64,000 nt of DNA from NCBI GenBank assembly GCA_964017065.1, contig OZ024787.1:10892989-10956988 (forward strand). The letters run 5' to 3'. Made by a program: the position numbers and the translations under genes. Position 1 is the first letter of the stretch. Each line of letters begins with the position of its first letter. Shown one piece after another: positions 59,200-64,000 of the stretch. The stretch comes from Haliclona indistincta (Eukaryota; Porifera; Demospongiae; Haplosclerida; Chalinidae). The notes below the pieces were generated by a model. The model saw nothing but the letters and a program-made list of their open reading frames with translations, did no database searches and was not told the DNA's origin.

Positions 59200-60454
59200 G
59201 AAAATAAAAAAGATTTCTATCGAAATAAAGAGGATGTATAGGGTTGTGAAATCTACCACTGGTCCACAATGTAATCTAACAAGGAACAAGCATGGAATGG
59301 TAACACGATTGACTAACAGACCATAGATCCCTACATCAGTGGCTGCTGTGGTTGGCTATAGCTAATTCAGCTAGTTGCTGTTGACTGACACCAGACATGC
59401 TGAATTGGATTCAGCTTGTGACAAAACAATTATTGATCTTATGTACAGCCACTGATGTAGGGATCTATGGTCTGTTAGCAAGTCAATCGTGTTACCATTC
59501 CATGCTTGTTCCTTGTTAGATTACATTGTGGACCAGTGGTAGATTTCACAACCTTACATCCTCTTGATTTCGATAGAAATCTTTTTTATTTTCTTGTTTG
59601 TGTCCTTTTTCATTTTCAGTGAAGTGCAGTTCAATATCATCCATGTACTGAGTCGTCTTTGTCATGGTTTCTACCATTGGTTTAGTGTTCCTGTTGTTGA
59701 TGGCTTTTCTTTATTATTAACAATTTTGAACTTGTAGCTAAAAATATTTGTTATGTGGTACGTATCAGCTCGCCTACGCATTCATGCATGCATGCAGTGC
59801 ATACGAGCCCCGCCCACACTTATTTGCAGACCTTTACGCCGGTTATAATTATCTGGCAAGCGCAGAATGGCGATCCTACACGAGCTTGCCCTTATTCGAA
59901 GACTCCAGACAAATATGTGTTCTCCATGATTCATACGGCATGGCGATACTCGGTACTCAAGCTAGTGCTTGGTCACGTGCGCTAGCCACTGCTTGGTCAC
60001 GTGCGCGCGTGTTGCGCAATCACAATAATGGCGTCTAACACTTAGCTGACAAAGGATCACGATCGAGAACTCGCGGAATTTAGATCGCCGTTTCGCTAAA
60101 AACAATGTTCAAAAGGCACTTGCCAGGAGATTTTCACGAATTTCGTGGGTGTTTTGGTCTCGGCACTGCTCGCGTAAAGGCGCTAGGCGAGTTGAAGAAA
60201 GAAAGAAGAAGAAGACGAAGATGACGAAAGTCGATTTTCACCGTTTCCAGGTTCGTCACTTTAGCAACAATTTCGGGCAATCTCCTTGCTACTGTAAGAT
60301 GGGGCAACGCCAGAGAGCAGATCTAAGTGTCTTTGGACGTATGAAATTCATCACCAGGCGAAATATCAGCGTTTGAACGCTAATACATTGTATGTAGCCG
60401 CCATCTTGTTTTCTCGTTCAACCCTACATAGGGAGACACTACCGTGTCTCCCTA
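59200..60454 (+). mobile_element. Foldback element, copy 4
   Basis: Long left hairpin (arms about 59210-59345 and 59450-59590), conserved middle, right hairpin GGGAGACAC...GTGTCTCCC. It lies in intron 2 of the receptor at 56219-61339. Confidence 0.8.
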
Positions 60455-61339
60455 ATACGTACACAGATCAGACAAACTCATATGCATACAGCGAGATCCA
60501 GCTTGCAATGCCACAGTCAAAGCGGAAGTAACACGTTTTTTATTACGTTGACCAATCAAACACGCGCTTCAATAGACCTTTTCGTTTAAGACGCAGAAGA
60601 ATGCAATTATCAGTAGCGTTGCGAGATCTTTTCAAACCGCACTGAGTAACTCTCCTGCATACTTCGCAAGGGTAATAATTTTAAACTACATGTATTACTC
60701 ACCAAACTGCACAGCAACAAGAGGTACAAGCCTAGATGCTGGAGTGAATGAGTTGATATCAAGAATGAATACTTGAGCCACATTCAAGGATTGGAAATAA
60801 TATGTGCTGGTGTTGCCAACTCCAACGTCTCTAAAATGAAGTAAAATCGCTGGCAGCTGTGGAATATATATACCGAACACATCTCCTTGTAACACAGAGA
60901 TAGGAGTTGGTAGAACATATTGATACAATGGCCCAGAGCCTTGCAGTATGCTGGTGTTTCCAATATTAGCAACTAGACTGTATGAACCATTCATCTGCTG
61001 CCTCCACACTTGAAGTTGAAGTAAATTGTCAGCTCTACGATCAGGTTCGATATTTTCAACTGCTACAAACGACCAGGACGTGATGCTTTGAGGTTCAGTG
61101 AAGTTAATGCTTGGGAAGAGTAGCTGTAAGCGTTCCTGTGTGGACACTCCGAGCTCATTGTTCTCCGCAGCACTTTCCACCTCGTTGAGAAAGAGAAACC
61201 CGTTAGTAGACGCAGAACAAAGACCTGCAGGACAAGGGGACAGTATCTCTGAGACTCAACATACATCACGAGTCGTACCTAGAAGATGACAAAGAAACAG
61301 AACAAAGCTAAGCGACTGTCTTGTCCCGGAGTCAGCCAT

Positions 61340-62290
61340 CGCGACGTTGTCTTTACTTTGCTATCATATAAATGACTGTGGAAGGCTGGACAGACGCTGA
61401 CACGCAGCGTGTTTGATATTGGCAGAAATTCCGGACAGCTGTTAATATTCACGGTAACAATAAAATTATAGTTTTGGATAAAAACTGACGCGGAATAGTT
61501 CAATAGAAAACCCGACCCTCAGACTGAAAGGGTAAGTCTTAGATCCAGTTAGTGTTGGCCAAGTCTGGAATAAAATTAATGATGATCTTGAACCACGACT
61601 GACGTATTGCTGAGCGTAGTAGGGCGAAACCAATCTGAAATCTGATGAAAAGGATAGATTTGCTGCTCATCCTGCCTCTCTCCTATCTAACTTAGAACTG
61701 CCAGGATACATACAATAGCTTAATTGAATGTAATTTTTGAATTTTGGGGTACATACCTCGTGTTAGCCACATTTAAATAATCAGTAAAATAACTTAAAGA
61801 GCAAAAAGGAAATTAGGTACATTATTATAGGTTTGGATACAATGTACATTGGGTTATTGTTATAAACCCAAATCTGGTTCATTTTTCAACTGTTACATAG
61901 ATTGCAGTGTTGTAACAACGGTACTGTCCCGGGTGTGGCAGGTGGGTACACCCCCCACCAATATAATTTAGTTAAGGAATATTCATTGAACTATAATTAT
62001 TAGTACAGTCTCACACAGAAGAAAGAGGCCTAACTTGCACTGTAGCAATAATGTGACTCAAGTGCTACTGTGATTTCCAATAATTATTTCACAGTCTGTC
62101 ATTCCCATGCAGTGGAGCTAACTATAATTCTTCTTGCATTCTTAACTTCATGTGCATGCATCAGCCTTCCCATGTATGGCTACAGTGCTGCATGTTTTAT
62201 CGGATCAACTGCTTTATAAAATTATTATTTTTCCAAGCTACAAAATTATACGCTACTGTAACAATAGACAGATTGTCTTTTATATGCATA
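61340..62290. other. Intergenic stretch
   Basis: It holds the upstream region of the type-2 receptor. No gene, RNA or clear repeat is recognised. Confidence 0.4.
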
Positions 62291-63175
62291 TGGTGCTCTC
62301 TGTTCAGTTGTAGTTCTTGATTGTTCTGCAGTATACATGCCCATACACTACATTGACATCGGTTTCAACATCTTCAGTAGAGCTGATGAGACGGCCGTAA
62401 GCCATGTTGTCGTTCATGTTAATTGTATCTTTTTGCTCAATTTTGGAATGATATACATGTAGTCATACTCATGATCATCTACATCTAGATCAGGTGGTGT
62501 GTCGCTACGTTGGAGCTGCCAGACACATCTCGAATGTCAATATTAGCTGCTGCATGCAGTTCTTGATTGTTGACATAATTTTATCTTTGTCTTTGGTTTC
62601 AACACGATCTGTACGCATAGCTGCAGTTTCTTGTTCCATTTTGTCATTAGAACTATCGATCAATGTAATCATACAACATACTCCAGTTCATCAGATGATG
62701 TCCCCTTCTCATCAACTACATGGGTGCTTCCTCGAATTACTTGATTGTCATTGTGACCATGAGCTGCATTGACAGCAGCCTTAACCCGAACATGACCACA
62801 AACATGCAGTTATTCACTGGAGGAAGGTTTTCTTGCTCAACTTGCTCATTAGGATTCAATTTTCTTGAGTCTGCTTCAGGTACAATACCACCCTGTCTAA
62901 CTGAACAAAACTTAATAATGAGCATGTAGCTATAATTCTTCAATGCATACTATTGTAGGTGGTAATTTTTTGCTTGAGTGAACATACATTTCATGGAAAT
63001 CAGTGTAAATAATCGCTAAGTAATTTATTCGCATACCATTGTCAAGTGTTCTGCCTTTCTTGAGATGTTTTTAGAACTTGAGAACGCAGTCGCACCTGCC
63101 ACAGTCGCAACAAAGGGAAATACCAGTACCAATACAGTGTTCAGAAGCAAAAGTTTTTTTTGACATTTTGTTTCA
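62290..63175 (-). pseudogene. Decayed receptor: transmembrane and tail pieces
   Basis: Minus-strand pieces include a hydrophobic exon (about 63045-63170, LVLVFPFVATVAGATAF), a block reading VNAAHGHNDNQV (a degraded AAYGH motif) and ending ELEYVV at about 62670, and a last block (about 62300-62480) with NMAYGRL and NVVYGHV. Reading frames are shifted between blocks, and no ectodomain is seen upstream. Confidence 0.55.
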
Positions 63176-63559
63176 TATCTCAGGGACCAAGAGTCCTACG
63201 ATCATGTTGCAGGTATCATTATGATCCTCTATCCTTACTGAACACCCTGGTTCATATGGCTTCGCGTCACGTGACGTAGGCGTGTCACAACATGGCGGCA
63301 TATCACACCCACTGGAATGACAGTTTTAGGTTAGGATTTCCAGACCTACTGGTAGTTAACGCTGCATTACAGCCTTCACCTAGGGCGCTAACCTGTGGGC
63401 AAGTGTCTGGCTTTAACTAACGTTAGTTCGGCGACGGGGAGCAAAAGATGGGTTAAGTTCACGACAAGCCAAAACTTTAGGTACGGGAAATCCGATTCCC
63501 TGAGAGTTAAGTTCCATCAATAGTTGTGACGTTTTACACAGGCAACAATTGGGGTATAG

Positions 63560-64000
63560 GAATTCGCTGGACTGCAGGAGGAGGAGTCCAACAAGGAAGT
63601 ATTTTAGGCCCTCTTCTATTACATAAATATTCTATCCTCATCTTCTATTTGTCGATGTAAAAAATATTTTATCGTTTCAAGATTCATTTCTTCTCCAATC
63701 TGATTTAGATCAACTCAGCACATGGTGTCAAGACAACGGCATGTCATTCAACATCTCTAAATCTTGTCTTCTAAGGTTTCACAATAGAACTGCAACTAAT
63801 GCAATGTTAACTGACTACACTGTCAACAATGTTAACTTATCCTCACTAGACCACTGCCGTGCGTGACCTCGGTATTATCATCTCAAGACAACTGACATGT
63901 CATGGTCTCGACACTACAATGCTATAACAGCTAAAGCATATCAAACACTTAGTCTTGTTCGTCGTACGTTCTCTTCTTCTATCTCCACAAAATCAAAAAG
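63560..64000 (+). mobile_element. LINE reverse-transcriptase fragment, runs off the right edge
   Basis: GVQQGSILGPLL matches the conserved GxxQGSxLGPLLF block of non-LTR reverse transcriptases. After a gap (the YADD region is missing or shifted) come DLDQLSTWCQDNGM, DLGIIIS and, in another frame, SRHYNAITAKAYQTLSLVRR. At least two frameshifts; an inactive copy. Confidence 0.8.

Larger units (their letters stand above)
56219..61339 (-). pseudogene. Receptor with type-2 ectodomain and expanded tyrosine-repeat tail, stalk disrupted
   Basis: Exons: signal 61279-61339 (MADSGTRQSLSFVLFLC), ectodomain 60703-61224 (LQLLFPSINF, LQVWRQQ, VLQGDVFGIYI), stalk 58130-58480 with an internal ~35-residue duplication (AAAPPSSTLAP), a second stalk region about 57170-57960 interrupted by a ~410-bp insert and frameshifted, transmembrane exon about 56915-57110 and tail 56219 to about 56782. 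The tail has three tandem ~40-residue units with NMAYGHI, NMAYGHI and NVAYGHV plus VVYEQV; the last two fit the ITIM pattern. It parallels 25368-29247 exon for exon. A foldback element sits in intron 2. No full-length membrane form can be predicted unless the insert is spliced out. Confidence 0.75.

Noticed and set aside
62494..62929. Plus-strand frames near the decayed receptor
   Set aside because: Reverse-strand shadows of the tail relic; no start context or motif.

Overview
The window is eukaryotic and metazoan. It has many introns (several of only 48-52 nt, GT...AG), single-pass membrane proteins with signal peptides, a full exportin-6 gene, a Ty3/gypsy retrotransposon, many short inverted-repeat transposons and long microsatellites. 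The gene density, tiny introns and tyrosine-motif tails suggest a non-bilaterian, most likely a demosponge. That placement is inference; no marker gene proves it.

Left part (1-14.2 kb). A signal-peptide exon (14-83, minus) belongs to a receptor gene running off the left edge. It is followed by an intact two-exon receptor (389-1603, minus), an intronless PB1-domain gene with a TATA/CRE/heat-shock-element promoter (2012-2842, minus), and a complete 22-exon exportin-6 gene (3346-14129, minus). The deduced XPO6 exons sum to 3261 nt, with every junction in frame. Several XPO6 introns carry long GA/TC microsatellites placed so that they read as polypyrimidine just before the 3' splice site.

Right part (14.5-63.2 kb). 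This is a tandem, rapidly rearranging cluster of small single-pass receptors. (1) Long receptors: signal exon, one ~180-residue ectodomain exon flanked by phase-1 introns, Ser/Thr/Pro stalk, transmembrane exon, and a tail with tyrosine motifs; three are intact (35650-37517, 38737-40672, 53582-55441). (2) Short receptors with almost no ectodomain and Tyr motifs in the tail: three intact (14524-15104, 21627-22253, 34591-35189), one broken. (3) Receptors with a second, diverged ectodomain (25368-29247 and 56219-61339); their signal, ectodomain and tail exons are open but the stalk is disrupted. Tails carry ITIM-like (V/IxYxxV/L), YxxM, YxNx or proline-rich SH3-type sites, so neighbouring paralogues look wired to different signalling outputs. 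Upstream regions share ETS-like GGAAGTG sites. The whole resembles a paired-receptor or allorecognition-type locus; that role is inference.

The cluster is broken up by mobile DNA: a ~1.5 kb TTC/GAA array, a 200-N gap, MULE-, hAT- and Tc1/mariner-type MITEs with visible target-site duplications, four copies of a ~1.2 kb foldback element, and a Ty3/gypsy element with identical LTRs and one intact Gag-Pol frame. That element sits inside a foldback copy, which itself sits inside a receptor transmembrane exon. A LINE reverse-transcriptase fragment runs off the right edge.
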